The notes beneath the pieces are model-generated. The model was not told the origin of the DNA. It did no database searches and saw only the letters and a program-made list of their open reading frames with translations. 64,000 bases of DNA, from the NCBI RefSeq assembly GCF_000753715.1, contig NZ_JPER01000005.1:124001-188000 (forward strand), written 5' to 3'. The stretch's first letter is position 1. Each line of letters starts with the position of its first letter. A program made the translations under genes and the position numbers. The DNA is from Pseudidiomarina salinarum (GTDB lineage Bacteria > Pseudomonadota > Gammaproteobacteria > Enterobacterales > Alteromonadaceae). Positions 9,588-18,456 of the stretch are shown here, piece by piece.

Positions 9588-11429
9588 ACCTGCGGCATCC
9601 AGCTGTAGTTCCTGACGGATCTCAGTCTGGCTGCCATGCTTAATAAAGGCATCAGGTAAACCTATAGTCAGTAATTGTACCTGGCTATTTCTGCTTTGTA
9701 AGTACTCACCAACGGCGCTACCCGCGCCACCAGCCGTTACGTTTTCTTCAACTGTGACTAATAACTCGTGCTCGCTGGCCAGCTCATCGATCAGGGCGGC
9801 GTCCAGCGGCTTCACAAAGCGCATATCGGCCACTGTGGCATCCAGCTGCTCAGCAGTTTCATTGACTTCATTCAGCAGCGTACCGAAGTTGAGAATGGCA
9901 ACGCGCTGACCGCTGCGCAGGCGGCGACCTTTACCGATCTCCAGTTGCTGCATGTGCTCATCAAAAGAGCAGCCGGTGCCGTTACCGCGAGGATAGCGAA
10001 CTGCTGCGGGTTGTTGCAGTAAATGACCGGTGTAAAGCATATTACGGCATTCGTTCTCATCGCTGGGGGTCATTACCACCATATTAGGTACACAACGCAG
10101 ATAGCTTAAATCGAAAGCGCCCTGGTGAGTCGGACCATCCGCACCGACCACGCCGGCGCGGTCAATGGCGAATAATACCGGCAGGTTCTGCAGAGCAACG
10201 TCATGAATCAGTTGATCATAGGCGCGCTGCAAAAAGGTCGAATAGATTGCCACGACCGGATGGTAGCCGCCGATAGCAAGACCTGCGCCAAAGGTCACCG
10301 CATGTTGCTCGGCAATAGCCACATCGAAGTACTGATCCGGAAATTTCTGTGAAAACTCAACCATGCCCGAGCCTTCCCGCATAGCTGGCGTCACCGCCAT
10401 CAGCTTAGGATCGGTGGCGGCCATTTCACAAAGCCAGGCGCCGAACACCTGCGAGTAAGACGGCGTTAATGCTGGTTTTGACGGTATTGATGTCAGGGTG
10501 GGGTCGAACTTAGGCACACCGTGATAGCCAATAGGGTCTTTTTCAGCGGGTTCATAGCCTTTACCCTTGCGCGTCACCACATGCAGAAACTGCGGACCCT
10601 TGAGCTTGCGCATGTTGCGCAGTGTATCAACCAACAGATTGACATCGTGGCCGTCAATGGGGCCGATATAATTAAAGCCCAGCTCTTCAAAGATGATGCC
10701 CGGCGCTACAAAGCCTTTCATATGTTCTTCAGCGCGGCTGGCAAGGTGATGGATACCCGGCATCCCCTGCAGTAGTTTTTTACTGCCTTCCCGGATCGAG
10801 GTATAGAATTTACCGGATAAAACCCGCGCCAGGTGGTTGTTCAGGGCCCCGACATTTTCAGAAATAGACATGTCGTTATCGTTCAGAATCACCAGCATGT
10901 CCGGACTAATGTCGCCGGCATGGTTCAGCGCCTCAAATGCCATACCGGCAGTGAGCGCGCCATCGCCAATAATGGCGACGACTTTCTGCTGGGTCTGATT
11001 GCGTTCAGCGGCAATAGCCATCCCCAGTGCCGCGCTGATCGAAGTGCTGGAATGACCAACGCACAAGGTGTCATATTCACTTTCATCACGCCACGGGAAG
11101 GGGTGCAGGCCGTCTTTCTGACGGATGCTATGCAACTGGTCTTTGCGGCCCGTCAGGATCTTATGCGGATACGCCTGATGGCCAACATCCCACACCAGTT
11201 GATCGTAAGGCGTGGCATACACATAGTGCAGCGCTACCGTCAGCTCAACCGTTCCGAGGCCGGATGCCAGATGTCCGCTGCTGCGACTCACTGAGTTGAG
11301 CAGGAACTCACGGACTTCGCCACACAGCTGTGGCAGCTGGCGATCATTCAGGCGGCGCAAGTCGGCAGGAAGGTCGATGTTATTCAGCAACGGAAATGAA
11401 GCTGGCTGGTTACTACGCGAAGAAGACAT
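9546..11429 (-). CDS. dxs: 1-deoxy-D-xylulose-5-phosphate synthase
   Basis: A 627-residue thiamine-diphosphate enzyme (E. coli 620) that condenses pyruvate and glyceraldehyde 3-phosphate, the first step of the methylerythritol-phosphate route to isoprenoids. Visible landmarks: [14 protein letters not shown], the cofactor motif [18 protein letters not shown] followed by [10 protein letters not shown], the transketolase pyrimidine-domain part [29 protein letters not shown], and a transketolase C-terminal domain. It is the last gene of the xseB-ispA-dxs operon, starting 4 bases after ispA. Having the enzyme beside thiL is the usual arrangement; its cofactor is the product of ThiL. The 3' end overlaps pgpA. 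Confidence 0.98.
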   Translation of the reverse strand: MSSSRSNQPASFPLLNNIDLPADLRRLNDRQLPQLCGEVREFLLNSVSRSSGHLASGLGTVELTVALHYVYATPYDQLVWDVGHQAYPHKILTGRKDQLHSIRQKDGLHPFPWRDESEYDTLCVGHSSTSISAALGMAIAAERNQTQQKVVAIIGDGALTAGMAFEALNHAGDISPDMLVILNDNDMSISENVGALNNHLARVLSGKFYTSIREGSKKLLQGMPGIHHLASRAEEHMKGFVAPGIIFEELGFNYIGPIDGHDVNLLVDTLRNMRKLKGPQFLHVVTRKGKGYEPAEKDPIGYHGVPKFDPTLTSIPSKPALTPSYSQVFGAWLCEMAATDPKLMAVTPAMREGSGMVEFSQKFPDQYFDVAIAEQHAVTFGAGLAIGGYHPVVAIYSTFLQRAYDQLIHDVALQNLPVLFAIDRAGVVGADGPTHQGAFDLSYLRCVPNMVVMTPSDENECRNMLYTGHLLQQPAAVRYPRGNGTGCSFDEHMQQLEIGKGRRLRSGQRVAILNFGTLLNEVNETAEQLDATVADMRFVKPLDAALIDELASEHELLVTVEENVTAGGAGSAVGEYLQSRNSQVQLLTIGLPDAFIKHGSQTEIRQELQLDAAGLTQQINDRIATMK

Positions 11430-11433
11430 GGTG

Positions 11434-12321
11434 TTAATGATCCCGGGTCAGCAGCGATTCTGCAAGTTTTTCTAGTACCAGGGTATTGTAAGGGATTCTG
11501 GCAAGGGCATGAAGCGCTTTCTGATGTAAAGCCTTTACTTCTGAACGGGCACCGTCCAGGCCTAACAGTTGTACATAGGTCGCTTTATTGGCATTAAGAT
11601 CGCTGCCCTGGGTCTTTCCCAGAGCCTCGGTACTGCTGGTTACGTCGAGAATATCGTCCTGTACCTGAAATGCCAGACCCAGATAGCCCGCATAGGCATC
11701 AAAATCGCCAAGGTAACGCTGTGCTTCATCGGCACCGGCAAGCACGCCAAGCTGAGCGGCAGCGCGAATCAGGGCGCCCGTTTTATGCTGATGCACTTGT
11801 TCCAGCTGCGACTGGTTAAGTTGCCGGGCAGTGGCTTCAAGATCCAGCGCCTGACCGCCACACATGCCTTTATCGCCGGCGGCAACCGCCAGATATTGCA
11901 CCATCGCCAGCTGCTGGGCCGCACGGGCCTGGGGCTCTGGCTGACTCAGTAACTCGAATGCGAGCGCCTGCAGCGCGTCGCCAGCCAAAATTGCTGTGGC
12001 CTCATCAAAGGCGACATGACAGCTGGGCTGGCCACGACGTAATACGTCGTCGTCCATCGCGGGTAGGTCATCGTGGATGAGCGAATAAGCGTGGATACAT
12101 TCGACGGCCGCAGCTGCGCGGCGGGCCAGGGCCGGGGGCGCGTCACATAAGGTCGCGATCTGCAGGGTCAGAAAGGGGCGCACCCGTTTACCACCCAATA
12201 CCAGCGCGTAATGCATGGCTTTATTTAACTGTGAGGAGGGCGCCTGTCGGGCCGCAATGATGTCAGTTAAAAATCCATTTATCTCTTGCTGGCAGTCATT
12301 TAGCAAAGCGGTTAGCTTCAC
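11434..12321 (-). CDS. ispA: Farnesyl diphosphate synthase (geranyltranstransferase)
   Basis: A 295-residue all-helical prenyltransferase (E. coli 299) making farnesyl diphosphate from isopentenyl and dimethylallyl diphosphates. Both aspartate-rich magnesium sites are intact: [18 protein letters not shown] (first DDxxD) and [15 protein letters not shown] (second). The substrate-binding GGKRVRPFL lies at about residue 43, and the spacing before the first aspartate motif fits a short-chain product enzyme. It overlaps xseB by 4 bases upstream and is followed by dxs after 4 bases, so the operon feeds ubiquinone and undecaprenyl carrier synthesis. Confidence 0.97.
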   Translation of the reverse strand: MKLTALLNDCQQEINGFLTDIIAARQAPSSQLNKAMHYALVLGGKRVRPFLTLQIATLCDAPPALARRAAAAVECIHAYSLIHDDLPAMDDDVLRRGQPSCHVAFDEATAILAGDALQALAFELLSQPEPQARAAQQLAMVQYLAVAAGDKGMCGGQALDLEATARQLNQSQLEQVHQHKTGALIRAAAQLGVLAGADEAQRYLGDFDAYAGYLGLAFQVQDDILDVTSSTEALGKTQGSDLNANKATYVQLLGLDGARSEVKALHQKALHALARIPYNTLVLEKLAESLLTRDH

Positions 12322-12563
12322 GCATTGTCCTCTTGAGCATCAACCTGATTATCAAAAGGCACCAGGGCCTCTTCGCCTTGCTGTTGCAACAGTTTACTGA
12401 CCTTCTGTTCGGCCTGTTGCAGCTTATTCTGGCTAATGCGCGATAAACTGACTGCTTTTTCAAATTTTTCCAGAGCCTGCTCCAGCGGTAGCTCGCCTTG
12501 CTCCAGCTGGACAACTATTTCTTCCAGTTGCTGCATTGCTTGCTCGAAGGTTAAATCAGCCAT
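12318..12563 (-). CDS. xseB: Exodeoxyribonuclease VII small subunit
   Basis: An 81-residue coiled-coil protein (E. coli 80) with the family motif [25 protein letters not shown] at the N-terminus followed by [11 protein letters not shown]. Several copies wrap the large subunit XseA to form exonuclease VII, which degrades single-stranded DNA from both ends. The large subunit gene is also in this window (33080-34405), 21 kb away, as is usual. It is the first gene of the xseB-ispA-dxs operon, with an ATGA-type overlap into ispA. Confidence 0.95.
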   Translation of the reverse strand: MADLTFEQAMQQLEEIVVQLEQGELPLEQALEKFEKAVSLSRISQNKLQQAEQKVSKLLQQQGEEALVPFDNQVDAQEDNA

Positions 12564-12592
12564 AAATCCACCTATGAGTTCGTCAGCCGCAC

Positions 12593-12621
12593 AAGTTACC
12601 CTGATTCCGATGTGTGGTCAA
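12593..12621 (-). promoter_or_regulatory. Sigma-70 promoter candidate for xseB-ispA-dxs
   Basis: On the minus strand TTGACC (plus positions 12616-12621) is separated by 17 bases from TAACTT (12593-12598), 30 bases before the xseB start. The -35 is a 5/6 match, the -10 is weak. It overlaps the divergent thiI promoter on the other strand, so the two may compete for polymerase. Confidence 0.42.
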
Positions 12622-12633
12622 ATCAGGTATAAT
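12605..12633 (+). promoter_or_regulatory. Sigma-70 promoter for thiI
   Basis: A perfect TATAAT (12628-12633) followed by a GCGCC discriminator lies 35 bases before the thiI ATG; 17 bases upstream stands a poor -35, TTCCGA (12605-12610). The -10 is strong enough to make the call, while the -35 is not. Confidence 0.6.
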
Positions 12634-12667
12634 GCGCCACTTTTTACGATTGGAACAGCCAGAACTG

Positions 12668-14173
12668 ATGAAATTTATTATCCGGCTACATGCTGAAATC
12701 ACCATTAAAAGCGATAGCGTCCGCAAGCGCTTTGGCAAAGTATTGGTAAATAACCTGAAAAGCATCTTGAGCCGTCAGCAACTGCCTGTCACAGTAAGCT
12801 GGCACTGGGATCGTATTGATTTAACCAGTACTGAAAATACGTCCGAACTGGCGGCAAAAATCAGTGATGAATTACAGCGTATTCCGGGTATTGCCTGGTT
12901 TAGCCGGTCACACGAACTGCCGCTAACTGAGCAGGAGGGCGCCGCCGATTTCGCCCCGATTCTGGAACAGGTACTGGCGTGCTGGCAACAGCGCCTGGCC
13001 GGACGTAGTTTTGCCGTACGGGCGAAGCGCAAAGGTCAGCATAGCTTCAGTTCACAGGATCTTGAGCGCTACATTGGCAGCGGCTTACTCGCTCATGTTC
13101 CGGATGCCCGGGTGAACCTGCGACGTCCTGATACCGAGGTCCGCATCGAAGTCGATCGGCAGATAATTCGCGTGTTTGAAGACAAACAACCCGGGCTTGG
13201 TGGATTTCCGCTGCCAACTCAGGAGACAGTGCTGAGCTTACTGTCTGGTGGTTTTGACTCGAGCGTGGCTAGTTTTCAGCTGTTGCGCCGTGGCGCCCGC
13301 ACACATTTTTGCTTTTTTAATCTGGGCGGTGCGCAGCATGAAACCGGCGTGCAGCAGACGGCTTATTATTTGTGGCGACAATATGCCAGTTCGCATCCGC
13401 TAAAGTTCATCAGTATTGATTTTGCGCCGGTGGTAGAGGAGATTCTCGAGCGGGTGGATAACGGCCTGATGGGCGTGGTACTCAAGCGGCAAATGCTGCG
13501 GGCAGCGGAAATTGTCGCGGATCGGCTTAATACCGCCGCTATAGTGACCGGCGAAGCCTTAGGCCAGGTATCCAGTCAGACGCTGAGCAATCTGAGTGTG
13601 ATTGATGAGGCGACCCGAAAACTGGTGTTACGCCCGCTGATCGTAATGGACAAGCAGGACATCATTAACATTGCGCAACAAATTGGCACCGCAGATATTG
13701 CCAGAAGTATGCCAGAATACTGTGGTGTGATTTCGGTCAAACCAACGGTGAAGGCTGACCGCGGCGCTATCGCAGCAGCCGAGGCTGAACTCGACCCCGC
13801 GCTTATTGAGCAACAGGTGTCGGCCGCCAATGTTTTAGATGTACGCGATATTGGTGAGGCTGCCGCCGCGCGCGTTGAATCCGTAGCCACTATTTCAGAA
13901 GTTGGTAAAAATATGACTGTGCTGGATATCCGGGCAAACGATGTGCAGGAATTATCGCCGCTGTGTGCTGAACAACTTGGCGCACCGGTTACCCATATTC
14001 CGTTTTTCCGACTGGCGTCAAAGTTTGCCGAACTTGATCCGGATACCACCTATTTGCTGTACTGTGACAAAGGGGTAATGAGCCAGATCCAGGCCTTGTA
14101 TCTTCAGGAGCAGGGGTTCAGCAATGTCGCAGTTTTTAGTCCGCAAACAAAGCAACATCAGAAGGATCTGTAG
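12668..14173 (+). CDS. thiI: tRNA 4-thiouridine synthase / thiamine sulfur carrier ThiI with rhodanese tail
   Basis: A 501-residue enzyme that puts sulfur on uridine 8 of tRNA and supplies sulfur for the thiazole of thiamine. Domains: N-terminal ferredoxin-like and THUMP RNA-binding region (residues 1-165), a PP-loop ATP pyrophosphatase domain with SGGFDS at 193-198, and a C-terminal rhodanese domain with the persulfide cysteine in YCDKGVMSQ. A second cysteine in MPEYCGVIS corresponds to the partner cysteine of the E. coli enzyme, so the long, sulfur-carrying form is intact. I use the ATG at 12668; the in-frame start at 12614 lies upstream of and across the promoter. A VanZ-like gene follows with no gap. 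Confidence 0.96.
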   Translation: MKFIIRLHAEITIKSDSVRKRFGKVLVNNLKSILSRQQLPVTVSWHWDRIDLTSTENTSELAAKISDELQRIPGIAWFSRSHELPLTEQEGAADFAPILEQVLACWQQRLAGRSFAVRAKRKGQHSFSSQDLERYIGSGLLAHVPDARVNLRRPDTEVRIEVDRQIIRVFEDKQPGLGGFPLPTQETVLSLLSGGFDSSVASFQLLRRGARTHFCFFNLGGAQHETGVQQTAYYLWRQYASSHPLKFISIDFAPVVEEILERVDNGLMGVVLKRQMLRAAEIVADRLNTAAIVTGEALGQVSSQTLSNLSVIDEATRKLVLRPLIVMDKQDIINIAQQIGTADIARSMPEYCGVISVKPTVKADRGAIAAAEAELDPALIEQQVSAANVLDVRDIGEAAAARVESVATISEVGKNMTVLDIRANDVQELSPLCAEQLGAPVTHIPFFRLASKFAELDPDTTYLLYCDKGVMSQIQALYLQEQGFSNVAVFSPQTKQHQKDL

Positions 14174-14533
14174 ATGACGAGGAAAAATGCAGCCCGGTTA
14201 GTTTTTTTACTGGTGTTGATCGGCCTTTCAGCGATATTTCTGATGCGCGTCTCATCGGGCGACCTGCCGCGGTTCGAACATGCGGACAAAGTGGTGCATT
14301 TTGGTGCCTTTTTTATTCTGGCACTGACGTTTCACCGGGCATTTCCGATCCCGGTGTGGGCGGCGCTGGTGATTCTTACCGCTTATGGACTGGCGATTGA
14401 GTATGTTCAGAACTTATTACCGTACCGCCAGGCGAGTATGGGCGATTTACTGGCCGATGCCGCAGGCGCGGCATCCTATTACCTGATTGCCTGGTGGCGC
14501 TATCAACGCCGTTCGGCAAAAGCCAGAACCTGA
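14174..14533 (+). CDS. VanZ-like family small membrane protein
   Basis: A 119-residue protein with about four membrane helices and the VanZ-family pattern: a DLPRFEHADKVVHFGAFFILALTF segment near residue 33 (D-K-x-x-H-F-x-A-F), AIEYVQNLLPYRQASMGDLLAD near residue 76 and a closing helix. VanZ itself gives teicoplanin resistance, but short relatives like this are widespread in proteobacteria with no known role, so no resistance function should be read into it. The ATG directly follows the thiI stop codon, so translation is probably coupled. It ends one base before the convergent srmB gene. Confidence 0.8.
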   Translation: MTRKNAARLVFLLVLIGLSAIFLMRVSSGDLPRFEHADKVVHFGAFFILALTFHRAFPIPVWAALVILTAYGLAIEYVQNLLPYRQASMGDLLADAAGAASYYLIAWWRYQRRSAKART

Positions 14534-14534
14534 A

Positions 14535-15740
14535 CTATTTCGTTTTCTTGCCTTTGGTTTTGGGCTTCTTCTTGCGTTTGACCACGTCCGGAAATTTATA
14601 TTGCGGTCGCAGTTCGTCATACACCCGCCGTTCCATTTTTACCTTCTGATAACGCTCGATACGTCGCAACAGCTCTGCATCATGGGCTTCAACCAGCGCT
14701 ACCGCAATACCCGACTTGCCGGCGCGGCCGGTACGACCAATCCGGTGCAGGTACACGTCAGCCTGCTTCGGTAAGTCGTAATTTACCACCAGCTCGATAT
14801 CTTCAATATCCAGCCCCCGGGCAGCGACATCGGTCGCAATCAGGGTGCTGTTGTCGAATTTTTCCATGCGCGCAATAATTTTTTGCCGGTCGCTTTGTGG
14901 CATATCGCCGCGCAAGGTTAAGTTCAGTACGCCGGCTTGCTGCAAACGACCTGCCAGTTCGTCGACTTTGTCGCGGGTGCGCACAAAAATAACGCGGCGC
15001 CCGGGGTGATCCTGAAGTAAGCGCAGTAACAGCTGAAATTTATGCTGGGCGGTGTCGGCCTGATACCAGCGCTGCAGGATCTTGCCCTTTTCGCGCTTTG
15101 GCGGCTCAATCAGAATATGTTGCGGTTCTTTCTGCAGTTCGGCTGAAAAGCGGCGCACGCCTACGCTATCCAGTGTGGCTGAGAACAGGAGGGATTGTTG
15201 CAGGTTACGGGCGGCCGCCGCGATCTGCTTCACGGTGCTGGCAAAGCCCATATCCAGCATCCGGTCTGCTTCATCGATAATAAGCCATTCAATCAGTTCC
15301 AGCTCAACCCGGGCCGCACCCAGCAAATCAACCAGGCGGCCGGGGGTTGAGACCAGGATGTCGTGGCTCTTTTCCAGCTGTTCATGCTGACTGCCATAGT
15401 TTACCCCACCGGTAATCAGCACCGTGCGAAGGCCGGTGGTCTCCTCAAATGCGTCGGCTTGTTCAGCAATCTGCTGCGCCAGCTCCCGGGTCGGAGCCAG
15501 AATAAGCACCCGGGCCGGGCCGGGCTGGCGACGAGGGAAGTCACGTAAATGCTGTAATGCGGGTAGCAAAAACGACAGCGTCTTACCGGTACCTGTTGGT
15601 GATGTCACCAGCAAGTCCTGGCCGTCGAGCGCGGCCGGAATCACCGCCTGCTGTACTTTGGCAGGTTTATTCAGCTCGGCACCCAGCAGCACCTGAATGA
15701 GTTCTTCGTCGAGTTCCAGTTCTTCCCAGTCCGGGGTCAT
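14535..15740 (-). CDS. srmB: DEAD-box ATP-dependent RNA helicase SrmB
   Basis: A 401-residue helicase with all core motifs: Q-motif region KPAKVQQAVIP, motif I SPTGTGKT, Ia APTRELAQQ, Ib TPGRLVD, II DEADRMLDMGF, III SAT, then VIFVRTRDKVDELAGRL, IATDVAARGLDI and motif VI HRIGRTGRAG. The ALDGQDLLVTSPTGTGKT and LLPALQHLRDFPR stretches, and the closing LVEAHD...YDELRPQYKFP, resemble E. coli SrmB more than RhlE or RhlB. SrmB acts early in assembly of the large ribosomal subunit. The lysine-rich end (KRKKKPKTKGKKTK) is an RNA-binding tail. It is transcribed towards the VanZ-like gene. Confidence 0.9.
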   Translation of the reverse strand: MTPDWEELELDEELIQVLLGAELNKPAKVQQAVIPAALDGQDLLVTSPTGTGKTLSFLLPALQHLRDFPRRQPGPARVLILAPTRELAQQIAEQADAFEETTGLRTVLITGGVNYGSQHEQLEKSHDILVSTPGRLVDLLGAARVELELIEWLIIDEADRMLDMGFASTVKQIAAAARNLQQSLLFSATLDSVGVRRFSAELQKEPQHILIEPPKREKGKILQRWYQADTAQHKFQLLLRLLQDHPGRRVIFVRTRDKVDELAGRLQQAGVLNLTLRGDMPQSDRQKIIARMEKFDNSTLIATDVAARGLDIEDIELVVNYDLPKQADVYLHRIGRTGRAGKSGIAVALVEAHDAELLRRIERYQKVKMERRVYDELRPQYKFPDVVKRKKKPKTKGKKTK

Positions 15741-15785
15741 TATACAATCCTATAGTTACTTATTTCGGCGATGTGCCGGGCCGGT

Positions 15786-17462
15786 TCAGAGCCCAAGCAC
15801 CTCTTTGCCTTGTTTAAAGGTAATGTCGACAGGTATAGCAGCATCGGCGAGGCGGTCAAGATCAGCCTGCAGTTGCGGGCTTACGCTGCCCATAGTGTCA
15901 AATAGCTCAGTCACGCCCTGATAATCACCGTCACCCTGCAAGGTCAGGATATGCTCAGAGAGGTTATTCATGGCGGTGCGCATCGCGTCCATATTCACGG
16001 AATACTGACCCAGCTCATTACGGCTGAAAGCGCCGGCCTGCTCAAAGTAGTTGAAGCGAATCATGTTGGCCTGGCCGTGAGCACTGGATGCACCGAAGCG
16101 CACCGAGCGGAAAATGCCGGCCAGAAAGGTCGTGTAGTAGTCTTCCAGCTGACCTTCACTGATAACGCCTTGTTCAAGGAGCTCGGTAACCATGTACAAC
16201 CCGAGAATATCGGCTTTACCTTCTTCCAGGGCGCTGGCTTTTTCTTTCAGTGCTTCGCGGACAGTGCCTTCGCCGTTAATGACGTTTTTGATACCCAGGC
16301 CATGCGCAACTTCGTGGAACATGGTATTGGCGAAAAACGCGTCAAAGGTAATGTACTGGCGCTGTTCAGGAACAATCAGCAGTTCTGAGATCGGCAGCAG
16401 GATCTCATCGAACTTCGCGCGCATGGCATTTTTCAGCTGTAGCCGGCGGGTGCCCTTTTCTAACTGGACTTCTTCATCGTTAGGTAAGTTAATCGCAATG
16501 GTTTTGCTGCCCGCGTTTGAGTGGCCGGCATAGTAAACGACCTCATAGGCGTTGAGCTGCGCGCCTGAGCCGGGAACTTCCTGCTTGTACTGTTCTGGCA
16601 CCGGCAAGTTACGCTGCAACTGCGGCAGGTACTGAGCATAGCGGGCCAGCCGCTCGCTCCATGCCATATCTTTTACCAGCACGTAGGATTCAAAGCCGGC
16701 ACGGTAGCCAAACAACTGATCTTCATAGGTTTCAATCGGACCAATAACCACATCAAGCTCATTGGTCTGCATATCCATCCAGGCCATATCGGATGGCTGG
16801 TATTCATTGCTTAAAAAGGCGTCAGCGCGAAGGCGCAGATAATTTGCAAAAGATTCATCTTCAACGAACTCAGCTGCTTCCCGCAAAAGCTCGGCGGCAC
16901 GCTTTAACTGCGCGGCATAAGCTACGTTGTAAGCGACGCTGTACAGTTCACCTTCGGCATCGCGACGTACCAGGGTATAGAGATCAATTTTGCCGGGAAA
17001 TTCCGCGGCTTCAAACTCTTCCCGGGTCATGTCGGCAGGGTAAAAGTTGGCGCCGGGTGGCTTTGGGTCAACGCCTTGCAGAAAAGGTTGGTTGTTATTC
17101 AGGCGATCCCAGGGGCCATAGTTAATTTCAGCGAACTGCCGTACTAAGGGGTCACCCAGGCTGTTCAGCAATTTCTCTTTCTCACCCGGGTAAGCCTGGT
17201 GCCAGAACAATTCATCCATAATCTGAGAGGCTTCAATCAGCAACTCAATAGCGTGGTGCTGGCGGTTTGACAGATGAGATAAATCAGCTGTCAGTGTGAC
17301 CGGAGTGTAAATGTTCAGGCGCTGCTCAGCACCCTCAACCAGTTCCAGTTGCGGAAGCGGTTTTTCAAGGGCCTCTTCGTTAACCTGGGGGCCGCATGCG
17401 GCTAATAAAACTGAGGACACCATCAGAATAGCGGTGCTGATCCGGTTTATTTTAACGTTCAT
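15786..17462 (-). CDS. M49-like (dipeptidyl-peptidase III-related) zinc peptidase lipoprotein
   Basis: A 558-residue lipoprotein: signal peptide ending in a lipobox (LLAAC, Cys23), no Asp at +2, so probably outer membrane. The zinc site is HEVAH at residues 383-387 followed by GLG, with a downstream EEGKAD (413-418) that can supply the glutamate ligand. The overall pattern is that of proteins annotated as dipeptidyl-peptidase III family or Zn-dependent hydrolases; the family name comes from recall and I could not align it. Classical DPP III has an unusual six-residue HELLGH motif, whereas this protein has a standard HExxH, so it is at best a relative. Neighbours (srmB, rdgC) give no functional hint. 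Confidence 0.7.
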   Translation of the reverse strand: MNVKINRISTAILMVSSVLLAACGPQVNEEALEKPLPQLELVEGAEQRLNIYTPVTLTADLSHLSNRQHHAIELLIEASQIMDELFWHQAYPGEKEKLLNSLGDPLVRQFAEINYGPWDRLNNNQPFLQGVDPKPPGANFYPADMTREEFEAAEFPGKIDLYTLVRRDAEGELYSVAYNVAYAAQLKRAAELLREAAEFVEDESFANYLRLRADAFLSNEYQPSDMAWMDMQTNELDVVIGPIETYEDQLFGYRAGFESYVLVKDMAWSERLARYAQYLPQLQRNLPVPEQYKQEVPGSGAQLNAYEVVYYAGHSNAGSKTIAINLPNDEEVQLEKGTRRLQLKNAMRAKFDEILLPISELLIVPEQRQYITFDAFFANTMFHEVAHGLGIKNVINGEGTVREALKEKASALEEGKADILGLYMVTELLEQGVISEGQLEDYYTTFLAGIFRSVRFGASSAHGQANMIRFNYFEQAGAFSRNELGQYSVNMDAMRTAMNNLSEHILTLQGDGDYQGVTELFDTMGSVSPQLQADLDRLADAAIPVDITFKQGKEVLGL

Positions 17463-17538
17463 GGCTCACCTGTTGTTCGGTCTGTTGTTAGGGGAATATG
17501 GGGGAAGACCCAAGTCTATGCCCCTAATTTACGCTCTT

Positions 17539-18432
17539 TTAGCTTTTAAATAAACTGACCAGTGCCGGATAAAATTCGTTGATCTCGCCGCTAAAGAGCG
17601 CGAAGTCCGCATCAATTTTATCTTCCGGCGAGGCGTCGACCAGTTTGTCCTGCTCATCTAACAGTACATCAGTGGCTTTAAAACGCTTAACTGCCAGGTC
17701 ATGCTCAAGCACAAAGCTGATCCGCTCACGCCATTCCAGGCCTAGCTTGGTTGCTTGTTTGCCATGCTGTAGATGGGTGTCAATTTCGGTACTGGTGAGG
17801 TCGTGCTGCCGGCAGCGGACGATACCACCCTCGTCGTCGGTGTCCCGCAGCTCAACTTCGCTGCCAAATTCAAAGTCGCCCGGTACTGCTGAGGTACGCA
17901 GCCACTCGGTGAAGTAAACTTCAGATGGTTGTTCGTTGAACAGGGGCTTGACCGGCAATGAGCCAAAGCTACTGCGCAGCAGGCCCAGAAAGTCTTCCGC
18001 GCGGTTGCCGGCGGAAGCATCAACCACCACGATTCGTTTGCTCAGGCTGATTATTCCCCAGGTCAATTTAAAGCGGGTGAATGCCTGTGGCAGCAAACGA
18101 TGAACGAGATCTTCTTTCAGTGCCTGCTTTTCTTTACCGGCAACGCGGCGGCCCTGTTCACTCTCGATTTGTTGCAGCTGCTCATCCAGTTGCGCATTGA
18201 CGACGCTGGTGGGCAGTACTTTTTCTTCTTTACGGGCGCAGAACAGATAGTTATCGCCAATTTTGTGATAGAGCACGTCACTTTGTTGACCGAAAGGTGA
18301 TGCCCAGCCAAAACTAGCCAGCTCTTGCCGGCCGCAGGGTACGAACTGACAGGCGCTGAGCGCTTGGTCCAAATCCGCAGGCATAACAAAATCTTCAGCG
18401 AGCGTGTAAATACGCAGGTTACGAAACCACAT
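17539..18432 (-). CDS. rdgC: Recombination-associated protein RdgC
   Basis: A 297-residue DNA-binding protein (E. coli 303) with the family N-terminus MWFRNLRIYTL, followed by CQFVPCGRQELASFGWASPFG and, in the middle, RLLPQAFTRFKLTWGIIS. RdgC forms a ring dimer around DNA and limits RecA-promoted recombination; it is largely confined to beta- and gammaproteobacteria. The start ATG is followed by the conserved MWF. It sits alone between the peptidase lipoprotein gene and a sensor kinase gene, all on the minus strand, with a 24-base gap to the kinase, so cotranscription with the kinase is possible. Confidence 0.96.
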   Translation of the reverse strand: MWFRNLRIYTLAEDFVMPADLDQALSACQFVPCGRQELASFGWASPFGQQSDVLYHKIGDNYLFCARKEEKVLPTSVVNAQLDEQLQQIESEQGRRVAGKEKQALKEDLVHRLLPQAFTRFKLTWGIISLSKRIVVVDASAGNRAEDFLGLLRSSFGSLPVKPLFNEQPSEVYFTEWLRTSAVPGDFEFGSEVELRDTDDEGGIVRCRQHDLTSTEIDTHLQHGKQATKLGLEWRERISFVLEHDLAVKRFKATDVLLDEQDKLVDASPEDKIDADFALFSGEINEFYPALVSLFKS

Positions 18433-18456
18433 GAAAAATCCTTGCTGAGTGCTTAT

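Noticed and set aside
14174-14533. VanZ similarity as a sign of glycopeptide resistance
   Set aside because: There is no vanA-type operon around it, and short VanZ-like proteins are common in Gram-negative bacteria without such a role.
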